From Halobacteriales archaeon (GTDB lineage: Archaea > Halobacteriota > Halobacteria > Halorutilales > JAHENH01), in NCBI GenBank assembly GCA_018609935.1, contig JAHENH010000047.1, positions 1 to 53,975 of the forward strand: 53,975 nucleotides of DNA, in the 5' to 3' direction. How positions within the stretch are numbered: the first letter of the stretch is position 1; each line of letters opens with the position of its first letter. Positions 8,828 through 16,862 of this stretch are shown here, piece by piece. The notes beneath the pieces are model-generated. The model had not been told where the DNA came from and searched no databases. It was given only the letters and a program-made list of their open reading frames with translations. The position numbers and the translations under genes were made by a program.

Positions 8828-8971
8828 TTATTTCTCTTCAGAATAACCACATTTCCCGCAATGCTTTCTATCTTCATGGTCAGCTAAAAAAGCAAGATCG
8901 CAGTTAGGACATCTATCCTTTATTGTTTCAACACTACCATCTTCTACTTTATAATATTCATAATAACTCAT
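8828..8971 (-). CDS. rps27ae: Ribosomal protein S27ae (eS31)
   Basis: This 47-aa zinc-ribbon ribosomal protein of the small subunit has two CxxC pairs (CPNC near 21-24 and CGKC near 39-42) after a tyrosine-rich start MSYYEYYKVED, the expected size and pattern. Its ATG (8969-8971) overlaps the stop of rps24e by 4 bases, so the two are translationally coupled. The archaeal form lacks the ubiquitin domain found in eukaryotes. Confidence 0.93.
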   Translation of the reverse strand: MSYYEYYKVEDGSVETIKDRCPNCDLAFLADHEDRKHCGKCGYSEEK

Positions 8972-9318
8972 TCTTCCTCGCTACCAACTTCTTTTTCTTC
9001 TTTTTCTGTTTCTTGTTTGTTTTCTATTTCTCCATCCTTTTGTTTTTCTATTTTATTTCTTTCCAACATATACTCTTCCTCAAGCTCCTTTGCAGCTTTT
9101 GGAGATTCATATATTTTCGCTTTACCTAGTGTTTCATTCATACCAAATCTTGTTCCAAGATTTTCTATTATAACCTCGTCTGTTTTCTTATCTAATTTTG
9201 CTGCTAGAGAATCCCTAACAGCAAGCCTTTCAGGAGTTTCCTCCCCTACAACAACGAATTCTATCTCTGTCCTCTCTAATAATCCGTTCTTTTGTTCTTC
9301 TACAATTTGTACTTCCAT
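8968..9318 (-). CDS. rps24e: Ribosomal protein S24e (eS24)
   Basis: This small-subunit ribosomal protein has 116 aa. The conserved core is at residues 1-90 (NGLLERTEIEF, LDKKTDEVIIENLGTRFG and the KAKIYES signature). A highly charged Glu/Lys tail of about 25 residues extends beyond the usual ~100 aa. It is the first gene of the rps24e-rps27ae pair, followed at 64 bp by kae1-bud32. Confidence 0.94.
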   Translation of the reverse strand: MEVQIVEEQKNGLLERTEIEFVVVGEETPERLAVRDSLAAKLDKKTDEVIIENLGTRFGMNETLGKAKIYESPKAAKELEEEYMLERNKIEKQKDGEIENKQETEKEEKEVGSEEE

Positions 9319-9707
9319 TGTGGTTATCTAGAAACGCTAACAATTAAGTTTCTCCCTTTCTATCATACCTAAATATAAGTATATATAAGATATTCCACTC
9401 GAAATAATGGGGGGGTAGTGGTAGAATATATAAAAGTTATATAAAAATTATAAGCAAAAAACAGCGTCCATCATCTAGAAAAATAAATCCTAAAACTAAG
9501 ATATACATATATTTTAAGTTAAGATTGTTATTTTGAGGTGAAGAGGATACTAACCTTGTTTGGAGATATTGTGGATATTTCTAGAAAAATTGTACTTAGT
9601 ACTCTATATGAACCATAGGAACTAAGAGAGACTAATTTATTTAGTTTTATCTCTATAACTTAGTTTTAGAAAAAAAGAAATTTTTATTTTTAGGGGATGA
9701 AGTATTT
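9319..9707. other. Gap between rps24e promoter and orc1 end, one ORB-like box
   Basis: This 389-bp gap holds an ORB-like box at 9392-9418 and otherwise AT-rich DNA. Around 9530-9640 composition is slightly less AT-rich, but I recognise no RNA gene there. Confidence 0.4.
9392..9418 (+). promoter_or_regulatory. ORB-like origin box
   Basis: ATTCCACTCGAAATAATG followed by seven G and TAGTGG matches the dyad-plus-G-string pattern of the boxes at 7085 and 10992 with several substitutions. It lies about 300 bp downstream of the orc1 stop. Confidence 0.5.
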
Positions 9708-10979
9708 TTACAGACGAGACTGAAACGAAATATCCATTGGTTCTATTGCTGGATCGCTTAATACGGCTTCTTTTGCTTCTTTTTTAGGGAGACTGGGGGA
9801 TATTTCTCTTGTTCTTCCATATCTGCCTTTTGATACTACTACTGAACTCACTAGCCCCAACATATCTAGTTCGTCTATGAGGTCTACTACTCTACGTTGA
9901 GTTAGAACCTCTATATTTGATTTATTACATATTTTTTTGTATGTTCTATAGACTTCTCCTGTCTCCATGTCTTCTTCATTTTTTTCGGATTTTTTTGCTT
10001 GTGATAGTAATATTATACTGTGTAGTATGGCTTTAGATTGTGTTGGCAGACCATCTACAACTTCTACTGTTCTGTCTACTTCTATTTTTTCTTTTGCTTT
10101 TCTTACATGTTTTTCTTCTACTTTTGAGGATCCAGATCTTTCTGATAGTTCCCCCGCTGTTCTTAGAAGATCTAGAGCTTTTCTGGCGTCTCCATGTTCA
10201 CTTGCTGCAAAAGCGGAACATAGGGGTACTACTGCTACATCTAATACATTATCTTTAAAAGCTTTCTCGGCTCTTTGTTCTAGGATATCTTGGAGTTGTC
10301 TAGCATCGTATGGTGAGAAAACAACTTCTTCTTCTCCTAGAGATGATTTAACTCTTGGATCTAGATGTCTTGTAAACCTTACGTCGTTTGATATACCTAT
10401 AACAGAGATTCTGGCTTTGTTTAGTTCGGAATTCATTCTGGAGAGATTATATAGTACTCCATCCCCGTCTTTTTCTACTAATCTATCTATTTCGTCTAGC
10501 ATAACTACAACTACTCTTTCTTTCGAATCTACTGCTTCAAAGAAGACGTCATATACTCTATCTGTAGGCCATCCTGTTTCTGGTACGTCTTCTCTACCGA
10601 ATCCATGCGCTAGTCTTGCAAGTACTCTATAGTTTGTATCTACTCTTTCACAGTTTATATATTCTACTTGGCATGGTATCCCATGTTTGTTTCCTGCTTC
10701 TTCTAGTTCTCCAGCTACTAGTTTGGCACTTGCTGTTTTACCTGTACCTGTTTTTCCATACACTATTATATTGGATGGTGTTTCCCCTCTTAATGCTGGT
10801 ACTAAGAGTGAAGCTAGAGCTTCTACTTCCCCGTCTCTATGGGGTAATTTTTTAGGTACATATGAATGTTGTAGAACTTCTCTGTCTTTGAATACATCTC
10901 CTCCTTCAAGTAGTTCGTCAAATATTCCTTCTCCACTCGGAAGGTCCGAGTGCTCAGTATTGTTTTTTCCTGTCTTCAT
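9708..10979 (-). CDS. orc1: Orc1/Cdc6 replication initiator 1
   Basis: This AAA+ initiator binds origin recognition boxes and loads MCM. The 423-aa protein (ATG 10979) has Walker A GKTGTGKT, Walker B VVMLDEIDRL, sensor 1 ISND, a sensor 2/lid region (EHGDARKALDLL) and a C-terminal winged helix (about 340-423, TQRRVVDLIDELDMLG) that contacts ORB DNA. In-frame codons further upstream (to 11084) would run through the origin boxes, so the shorter start is chosen. It is divergent from arvA across a 114-bp region with two ORB-like boxes, the usual cis arrangement of an archaeal initiator and its origin. Confidence 0.95.
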   Translation of the reverse strand: MKTGKNNTEHSDLPSGEGIFDELLEGGDVFKDREVLQHSYVPKKLPHRDGEVEALASLLVPALRGETPSNIIVYGKTGTGKTASAKLVAGELEEAGNKHGIPCQVEYINCERVDTNYRVLARLAHGFGREDVPETGWPTDRVYDVFFEAVDSKERVVVVMLDEIDRLVEKDGDGVLYNLSRMNSELNKARISVIGISNDVRFTRHLDPRVKSSLGEEEVVFSPYDARQLQDILEQRAEKAFKDNVLDVAVVPLCSAFAASEHGDARKALDLLRTAGELSERSGSSKVEEKHVRKAKEKIEVDRTVEVVDGLPTQSKAILHSIILLSQAKKSEKNEEDMETGEVYRTYKKICNKSNIEVLTQRRVVDLIDELDMLGLVSSVVVSKGRYGRTREISPSLPKKEAKEAVLSDPAIEPMDISFQSRL

Positions 10980-10984
10980 ATATT

Positions 10985-11093
10985 TTTTATAGTCCAGTTG
11001 AAACAAGGGTGTCGGACGAGATAATATAACTTTTTTGATATAATAAATAGTTTTCGGTGCAATAAACACCCCCCTATGTTTCAAGTGGAGATT
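10985..11093. other. oriC1: Probable replication origin 1 (orc1-arvA intergenic)
   Basis: The region between orc1 and arvA holds two ORB-like boxes in opposite orientation: TCCAGTTGAAACAAGGG at about 10993-11009 (plus) and, on the minus strand, CCACTTGAAACATAGGGGGG at about 11069-11088. Both G-strings face inward. The roughly 50 bp between them is mostly A/T, including a T-run and ATATAATAAATAG, and would serve as the duplex unwinding element. Paired inverted ORBs around an AT-rich core next to orc1 is the standard archaeal origin layout. Confidence 0.75.
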
Positions 11094-12938
11094 ATGTCTG
11101 ACGCAGATTTATTTAATTACGGAACAACTCAGATTAAAATGGTATTAAGTAGAATAAGGAGGAAACTCTCGAGAGCATTAGAAATATTCGGGAGTGAGGG
11201 AAAGGCACGTGTAGGCATATATGGACCACCAAACGCAGGAAAATGTCTTGCACCAAACGAAAAAGTATTACTATCAGATGGTAAACATAAAAGAATAGAT
11301 GAAATATATAGAGAAATAAAAAACCATGGAGGAAAACAAATAAACAAAAACCCAAACGAAAAATGGATAAAGTGCGACAAAGATCTAAAGGTACCTTCAG
11401 CATCTGAAAATCTAGAGATACAGCAAAATCAGATATCTTACGCATTCAGACAAAAATACGAAGGACCAATGTATGAAATAGAAACCATGTACGGAAGAAA
11501 AATAACAGTAAGCCCCCAACACCCATTTATCACCCCTACAAATAATGGGATAAACACAAAAAAAGCAAAAAACATAGAAAAAGACGACAAAATAGCTCTA
11601 CTAAAAAAATACACACCCAGAAACCCTAAAAAAATCAAGAAAAAAATAACTACAGACGGTGGAAAACTAACTAAAAATAATAACAGAAAACAAGAAATAC
11701 TACAACTCATAGCATATTTAACAACAAAAGCCAACCATACAAACAAATATATAGAATTTGTAGACCAAGACCCACAAACAACTCACAAAATAAAATCCTT
11801 ACTAGAAAAACAAAATATAAAATTTATATTCGACAATTCACTGAATCCCGCTAAAATAAAGATAAATAAATCCTCACTTAAGAAAAACATAGACTATAAT
11901 ATAAAAGATAAAAAAATACCTGACAAACTACTAAAATCTGGGATTGAAACTACTAAAACCTTCATAAAAGAGGTTTTTAAGTATAATGGAAAAATCGAAA
12001 AAACAAAACGAAAAATAAAGATCAAATTCCAATCTAACTCTAGAGACTTAATTGTAGATGTTCAACTACTATTAAATAAATTTGGTGTTATCGGAAAAAT
12101 AAAAGAAAACACACACCAATATGAATTATTAATACAAGAAAGAAATCTAAAAACACTTCAAAAAATCCTTGACCTAAACAACATAGACACTCAAACAGAA
12201 AACTCACTAGACACCAAAATAAAATCAACTAAAGATAGAAAACAAACCAAGAGAAACATAAAAAAGAAAGAAAATCCACAAAAACAAGATATAACATGGG
12301 ATAGAATAAAAGATATAGAAAAGATAGACTATAACGGCTATATATATGATTTAACAATAGAAGAAAACCATACATTCACTACACATGAAGGACTTATAGT
12401 ACATAATACAACACTAGCAAACCGTATATCAGAAGACTGGACAGGAGAGACAGTAGGATCAGAATCAAGTGTACCACATGAAACTAGGAAAGCCCAAAGA
12501 AAAAAAGACATAACAATACAGAGTAACGGAGCCTCATTAACACTGGATATAGTAGATACACCAGGAGTAGCTACAAAAGTTGATTATGAAGACTTTATGG
12601 AATATGGACTAGAACAGGAAGACGCAGTAAAAAGATCAAGGGAGGCTACTGAAGGTGTAGCAGAAGCTATGGGATGGCTTAAAGAAGATCTAGATGGAGT
12701 GGTATATGTATTAGACTCAACTTTGGACCCATTCACACAAGTAAATACAATGCTTATAGGTATAATTGAATCAAGAAGTCTTCCAGTCCTTGTTGTTGCA
12801 AATAAAATCGACCTAGATGATTCCTCTGAAAAAAGAGTTCAGGAAGCGTTTCCACAACATGAAACAGTACCACTAAGCGCTCTAGAAGGAAATAATATAC
12901 AAAATCTATATGATAAAATGGCAGAAAAATTTGTCTAA
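11094..12938 (+). CDS. arvA: ArvA/OapA-type GTPase interrupted by an intein
   Basis: The gene encodes an Era-like small GTPase of the haloarchaeal ArvA/OapA type (driver of extracellular vesicle formation, first named for its place beside the origin). The host protein is about 226 aa after removal of a 388-aa intein: GIYGPPNAGK + TTLANRI (P-loop), DTPG (G3), NKID (G4) and SALEG (G5). The intein enters exactly between Lys and Thr of the P-loop, so no GTP binding is expected before splicing. I start at ATG 11094 because ATG 11076 lies inside the origin box. It is followed by arvB and arvC. The unspliced reading frame is intact over 614 codons. Confidence 0.9.
   Translation: MSDADLFNYGTTQIKMVLSRIRRKLSRALEIFGSEGKARVGIYGPPNAGKCLAPNEKVLLSDGKHKRIDEIYREIKNHGGKQINKNPNEKWIKCDKDLKVPSASENLEIQQNQISYAFRQKYEGPMYEIETMYGRKITVSPQHPFITPTNNGINTKKAKNIEKDDKIALLKKYTPRNPKKIKKKITTDGGKLTKNNNRKQEILQLIAYLTTKANHTNKYIEFVDQDPQTTHKIKSLLEKQNIKFIFDNSLNPAKIKINKSSLKKNIDYNIKDKKIPDKLLKSGIETTKTFIKEVFKYNGKIEKTKRKIKIKFQSNSRDLIVDVQLLLNKFGVIGKIKENTHQYELLIQERNLKTLQKILDLNNIDTQTENSLDTKIKSTKDRKQTKRNIKKKENPQKQDITWDRIKDIEKIDYNGYIYDLTIEENHTFTTHEGLIVHNTTLANRISEDWTGETVGSESSVPHETRKAQRKKDITIQSNGASLTLDIVDTPGVATKVDYEDFMEYGLEQEDAVKRSREATEGVAEAMGWLKEDLDGVVYVLDSTLDPFTQVNTMLIGIIESRSLPVLVVANKIDLDDSSEKRVQEAFPQHETVPLSALEGNNIQNLYDKMAEKFV
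11244..12407 (+). other. Intein in the ArvA P-loop, degenerate LAGLIDADG endonuclease
   Basis: The 388-residue intein begins with Cys (CLAPNEKVLLSDG, block A) and has block B RKITVSPQHPFIT with its His. It ends with block F IYDLTIEENHTFTTHEGL and block G IVHN, followed by Thr as the +1 residue. These are complete class 1 splicing motifs. The centre resembles a two-repeat LAGLIDADG domain (IAYLTTKANHTNKYIEF and FIKEVFKYNGKI), but the acidic catalytic positions are replaced (TKANH and KYNG where DADG-like residues are expected). It is therefore probably splicing-competent but homing-dead. It is more Lys/Asn-rich than the GTPase around it. Confidence 0.9.
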
Positions 12939-13001
12939 AAATGAGTAAAATGAAGAAAAAACAACAAAACAAATACCACAAACAAAGGTGGGAAAACTAA
13001 G

Positions 13002-13370
13002 ATGACAGAAGAACTGGATGAAGTACATGGAGTTAGAGTAGATATGGTGAGCGCAGATAGGATAAAAGATATGAATACAACAGAAAAAATAAGATTCATC
13101 TTAGATGATGTAAGAGAGGGAAAGGTTGTGATACTGGAATCAGGCCTAACACCTGAGGAAGAATCGAAACTAATAGAAGCAACAATGAGAGAAATAAACC
13201 CAGATGATTTTTCAGGGATTGAGATAGAATCATATCCAAAACATGGGAGTTCAGGAATTCTAAAGAGACTGTTTTCTTCAGATCCAAAACTAACAATAGT
13301 AGGACCTGCGAACAGAGTTGAAACATTACATAAAGAAGAAGACCTGATAAGTACTGTGTTTTCACCATAA
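13002..13370 (+). CDS. arvB: ArvB/OapB family protein (DUF2073)
   Basis: The 122-aa protein begins with a variable stretch and continues GVRVDMVSADRIKDMNTTEKIRF. It then has VREGKVVILESGLTPEEES and ends with DPKLTIVGPANRVETLHKEED, the conserved pattern of the DUF2073 family that accompanies ArvA/OapA in euryarchaea. Its biochemical role is unknown; in haloarchaea the cluster affects vesicle formation. A GGTGG sequence about 10 bases before the ATG is a likely ribosome-binding site. It is 63 bp after arvA and 4 bp before arvC, so all three form one operon. Confidence 0.88.
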   Translation: MTEELDEVHGVRVDMVSADRIKDMNTTEKIRFILDDVREGKVVILESGLTPEEESKLIEATMREINPDDFSGIEIESYPKHGSSGILKRLFSSDPKLTIVGPANRVETLHKEEDLISTVFSP

Positions 13371-13374
13371 ATAG

Positions 13375-13818
13375 ATGCCTCATCGTTGTCTAGGGTGTGG
13401 AAAACGTTTTGAAGACGGATCAAAAGAAATACTTGAGGGCTGCCCAAAATGTAGTGGAGAAAAATTTCTATTTGTTCAAGAAGAAATAGAGAAAAAATTT
13501 GAAAACCCACAAGAAGTAGACCTAGAAAAAATAAAAAAACAAAAAAAGAAAAGACAAGAAAAACACAAGGAGAAACAAAAACATAAAGAAATTCAAAAAG
13601 AGAAAAAAGAAAAAAAACAACAAAAACAGGATAAAAATACGGTATATAAAAAACTTGGTGAACAGTTCGAGGGAGTTAAAATAATAGAACCTGGGAGCTA
13701 TGAACTAAACCTAACTAAGTTATATGAAAGAGACGAAAAAATAATAGCTCTAGAAGAAGACGGAAGATATCGAGTAGTATTTCCAGAATCTTGGATTGGA
13801 GATAACAAAAACAAATGA
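13375..13818 (+). CDS. arvC: ArvC/OapC family zinc-ribbon protein
   Basis: The 147-aa protein starts with a zinc ribbon (CLGCGKRF near 5-12, CPKCSG near 23-28). It continues through a very Lys/Gln/Glu-rich linker (about 45-85) and ends in a compact C-terminal domain (KLGEQFEGVKIIEPGSYELNL). This is the ArvC/OapC layout. The final codons read NKNK and the stop TGA at 13816-13818 forms the first bases of TGACATTC, the terminal sequence of an IS-like remnant. The native C-terminus may therefore have been trimmed or replaced by the insertion. Confidence 0.88.
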   Translation: MPHRCLGCGKRFEDGSKEILEGCPKCSGEKFLFVQEEIEKKFENPQEVDLEKIKKQKKKRQEKHKEKQKHKEIQKEKKEKKQQKQDKNTVYKKLGEQFEGVKIIEPGSYELNLTKLYERDEKIIALEEDGRYRVVFPESWIGDNKNK

Positions 13819-13945
13819 CATTCTCTACAATCAAAAGGAAGAAGGTATACCCACTCCATATCTCCGGTTTATAGTTATAGAAATACCTAAAAAGGTCTTG
13901 GTGTCCAAAGGCTTAACCTTCTTCTGCCATACTCTTTTGATGTCT
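13816..13945 (-). mobile_element. Degenerate IS200/IS605-like remnant or MITE behind arvC
   Basis: The left boundary TGACATTCTC matches the ends at 50478 (GTGACATTCTC), 39829 and 49438 (GTGACATCC). Within it, 13830-13847 and 13913-13941 form an imperfect inverted repeat (ATCAAAAG with CTTTTGAT; GAAGAAGGT with ACCTTCTTC), so the unit could fold as a long hairpin. The remaining sequence to 14153 has no gene. It is decayed and the exact borders are uncertain. Confidence 0.45.
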
Positions 13946-14153
13946 AATTAAGTCTATTATGTTTCTTATTTGGCATAGCTAATATAGTTTCAGTATACAA
14001 AAATGTAAGTAGTGCTATTGTATTCTCCCATTAAAACGAAGAGGTCTTATTTCCCCCCATACAAACCAATTAAGATAAAGACTATCTATTTTTAAGTTAT
14101 CTACATGGATATTTTGCGAAGGGAATTTAAACTATGGAGTCATCGAATCAATT

Positions 14154-14825
14154 GTGGAATCTGTTGTAGTCTCTATAGGGGGTTCAGTGTTTAATCTCTC
14201 TCCAGATGGTGTTTCAAGTTATTCTAATGTAGTTGAAAGGATATCTGAAAGATGTAGTATAGGGGCTGTAGTAGGTGGAGGGGAGGTTGCACGTAAATAT
14301 ATCGATATTGCTAGACAGCTTGGGTGTGGTGAAGCTGTATGTGATGATCTTGGAATTAGTGTAACTCATCTAAATGCACAACTCTTGGCTTCATCTATTG
14401 ATGGTGGATTTTTTGTTGAAAATCATAAAAAAGCAAATGAAATAATAAATCGAGATGGTACCCCAATAATGGGGGGTACTGTTCCGGGGCATACTACAGA
14501 TGCAGTAGCTGCAGTTCTAGCTGAATATATAGATGCCGATCTTTTGGTTTATGCTACAAATGTGGATGGTGTCTATACAAAGGATCCAAAAAAGGAAGGG
14601 GCTAGACGATTTGAAAAAATGAGTTATGATGAGCTTATTGATGTAGCTATAAAGGATAAAAGAAAAGCAGGTGGAAGTGCAGTTATAGATTTTTTAGCAG
14701 CCAGATTTATAGAAAGAAGTAATATAAAAACACTTGTTTTAGATGGTGGAAACCCAAAAAAAGTATTTAGTGCTATATTTGAAGAAGACAAAGACGGGGT
14801 TACAGAAATAACACCAGATACATAG
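14154..14825 (+). CDS. pyrH: UMP kinase, archaeal PyrH type
   Basis: The enzyme phosphorylates UMP to UDP. The 223-aa product has the amino-acid-kinase fold: VVVSIGGSVF at the start (ATP loop), VVGGGEVARKYI near 40, GGTVPGHTTDAVAA near 110, YATNVDGVYTKDPKK near 140 and KRKAGGSAVIDF near 175. Length and motifs fit archaeal UMPK. GTG 14154 is the best start because it gives the canonical N-terminus; the ATG at 14134 is in another frame. It is followed by lysS on the same strand. Confidence 0.93.
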   Translation: MESVVVSIGGSVFNLSPDGVSSYSNVVERISERCSIGAVVGGGEVARKYIDIARQLGCGEAVCDDLGISVTHLNAQLLASSIDGGFFVENHKKANEIINRDGTPIMGGTVPGHTTDAVAAVLAEYIDADLLVYATNVDGVYTKDPKKEGARRFEKMSYDELIDVAIKDKRKAGGSAVIDFLAARFIERSNIKTLVLDGGNPKKVFSAIFEEDKDGVTEITPDT

Positions 14826-14969
14826 TATAGATTAAATATTATTGTATTTACTATAAAAAGGTATATTTATTAAAGAAATATAAAAAATGTTTTTATATGT
14901 TTTATTTTAGTTTTTAAACAATAAATTAAGAATAGAAAGAAGGTAACTAGACATATAAGGAGAAAATAG

Positions 14970-16586
14970 ATGAGTGATAATAAAATGTTTTGGGCGGAAA
15001 AATCGGCAGATGAACTAGTTGAATCTGGAAAAAACCCGGTGATAAAGGGTGGGGTGTCTCCCTCTGGAATACCCCATCTTGGGAATTTCAATGAAGTATT
15101 AAGAGGGTTCTTTGTAAAACATCAACTAGAAAAGAAGGGAGTTGATGTAGTACAAGTTTTTACTAGAGATGATAGGGATCCTCTTAGAAAAGTACCAGAA
15201 AATCTAGCTGATTCTGAAGGTAAAATAGTCACTATTGATGATAGTGAACGTAGTAAGCTAAAAAAGTATGTTGGAAGACCATATGTAGATATACCTGATC
15301 CATTTGGTTGTTGTAGTTCTTGGGCTGATCATTTTGGTAATCTTCTTGAAGAGAGTGCAAGAAAGCTACAGTTAGATGTGGATTTTATTTCTACTGATTC
15401 TCTCTATTCCGGTGGTAAAATGGAAGATTCTGTTGAGACGGTTCTCTCATCACTTGATAAATCACGGAAAATACTTGGAAGATTTCAGGATCTATCTAGT
15501 GATTATATACCTTTTATGCCTATATGTTCAAGCTGTGGAAAAATAACAGCAACACCACTATCTGTAGATATAGATGAAAAAACAGTAAAGTATAGATGTG
15601 ATAGGGCTGATCTTTCTGGTGTTAAAATAGAAGGATGCGGAAATGAAGATATAACTTCTTTTAATGAGGGTAAACTTCCTTGGAGGTTTGAATGGCCGGC
15701 ACAATGGAAAGCATTAGATGTGGGGTTTGAGCCTTTTGGTAAAGATCATCTAAGCTCATGGAATAGTGGAAAAGCAATAGCAGAAGAAATTCTAGATATA
15801 AAACCCCCTGAGACCCTTGTTTATGAATTCTTTTTAGTTGATGGTGAAAAAATGTCTGCAAGTAGAGGTAATGTCTATACAGTCCCTGAACTTTTAGAGA
15901 TGATAGAACCAGAAGTTTTACTTTATTTCTTTGCGCTGGATCCTTCAAAACAACGTGATTTCAAAGTAGAGGGGCTGCACCATCTTGTAAATGAATTTGA
16001 TCGACTAGAATCAATCTATACAGGCCAAAAAGAACCTGCGGACAAACATGAGGAACTTTTATCCAATATATATCCTGCATTCATACAAAGCAGTCTTGAA
16101 ATAGAAAAAATAGAAGACCTAGAAAATATAAATAGACCTCCGTATACTTTTGCTGCAATGGTTGGAGTTTCAGAAAACAAAAATGCAATAATAGATACAT
16201 TAAAACGTTCAGGCCATCTTCCAGAAAATCCAAAAGATATAGAGATAGATATATCCATCAATAGAGTAAATTTAGCTAGAAATTGGGCTAGAAGACTTAA
16301 AAACCAATACTATATAGAAATAATTGAAGAACCACCAAACATAGACTTCGATAAACCTATACAGCAAGCTCTAAATCACCTATCAAGCTATATACAAAAA
16401 GGACATACTGCAGACGAAATACAAGATAAAGTCTTCCAGACAGCTAGAAAATATGATATAGATCCATCTGAACTTTTCTCTGCTGCATATCAACTCCTTT
16501 TAGGACAAAAAAGCGGGCCACGTCTAGGACCACTAATAACTGCACTCGACGAAGAATTTGTCTCAAATAGACTTAAAATACATTGA
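14970..16586 (+). CDS. lysS: Lysyl-tRNA synthetase, class I
   Basis: This is the archaeal class I LysRS, which charges tRNA-Lys. The 538-aa protein carries the HIGH-equivalent PSGIPHLGN near residues 31-39, the Cys-pair region CSSCGKI and the family signature PWRFEWPAQW. The signal GEKMSASRG (KMSKS equivalent) follows. A C-terminal helical anticodon-binding domain completes it. The class I form is typical of euryarchaea. ATG 14970 follows a purine-rich AAGGAG sequence. Confidence 0.96.
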   Translation: MSDNKMFWAEKSADELVESGKNPVIKGGVSPSGIPHLGNFNEVLRGFFVKHQLEKKGVDVVQVFTRDDRDPLRKVPENLADSEGKIVTIDDSERSKLKKYVGRPYVDIPDPFGCCSSWADHFGNLLEESARKLQLDVDFISTDSLYSGGKMEDSVETVLSSLDKSRKILGRFQDLSSDYIPFMPICSSCGKITATPLSVDIDEKTVKYRCDRADLSGVKIEGCGNEDITSFNEGKLPWRFEWPAQWKALDVGFEPFGKDHLSSWNSGKAIAEEILDIKPPETLVYEFFLVDGEKMSASRGNVYTVPELLEMIEPEVLLYFFALDPSKQRDFKVEGLHHLVNEFDRLESIYTGQKEPADKHEELLSNIYPAFIQSSLEIEKIEDLENINRPPYTFAAMVGVSENKNAIIDTLKRSGHLPENPKDIEIDISINRVNLARNWARRLKNQYYIEIIEEPPNIDFDKPIQQALNHLSSYIQKGHTADEIQDKVFQTARKYDIDPSELFSAAYQLLLGQKSGPRLGPLITALDEEFVSNRLKIH

Positions 16587-16862
16587 CATACCATCCATAT
16601 ATTATTGAAGCCTCAACTTGAAGAAACAACTAATTAAATATTAGGTCTAAACCTATATTCTTGAACCTAATAATTTTTTACAGGTATTAATAAACATAGC
16701 TAAGATATTTGATTATCTATAAGTAATATAAAATAGAAGAGCAACTAGATAGTTGAAATTGACTATATATTTTTTTGTTATTTATTTTAAAAATCAATAT
16801 ACATTATATTTTAGAGTTTTAATGTGTATTATGTTGTTCTTTATATATACTGAGGGTGTTTT

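Noticed and set aside
10040..10992. Leu/Ser-rich frames on the plus strand opposite orc1
   Set aside because: They are reverse-strand shadows of a clear AAA+ gene, with low-complexity composition and no family pattern.
12941..13000. A 19-codon peptide between arvA and arvB
   Set aside because: It is too short, very Lys/Gln-rich, and lies in the leader with the arvB ribosome-binding site.
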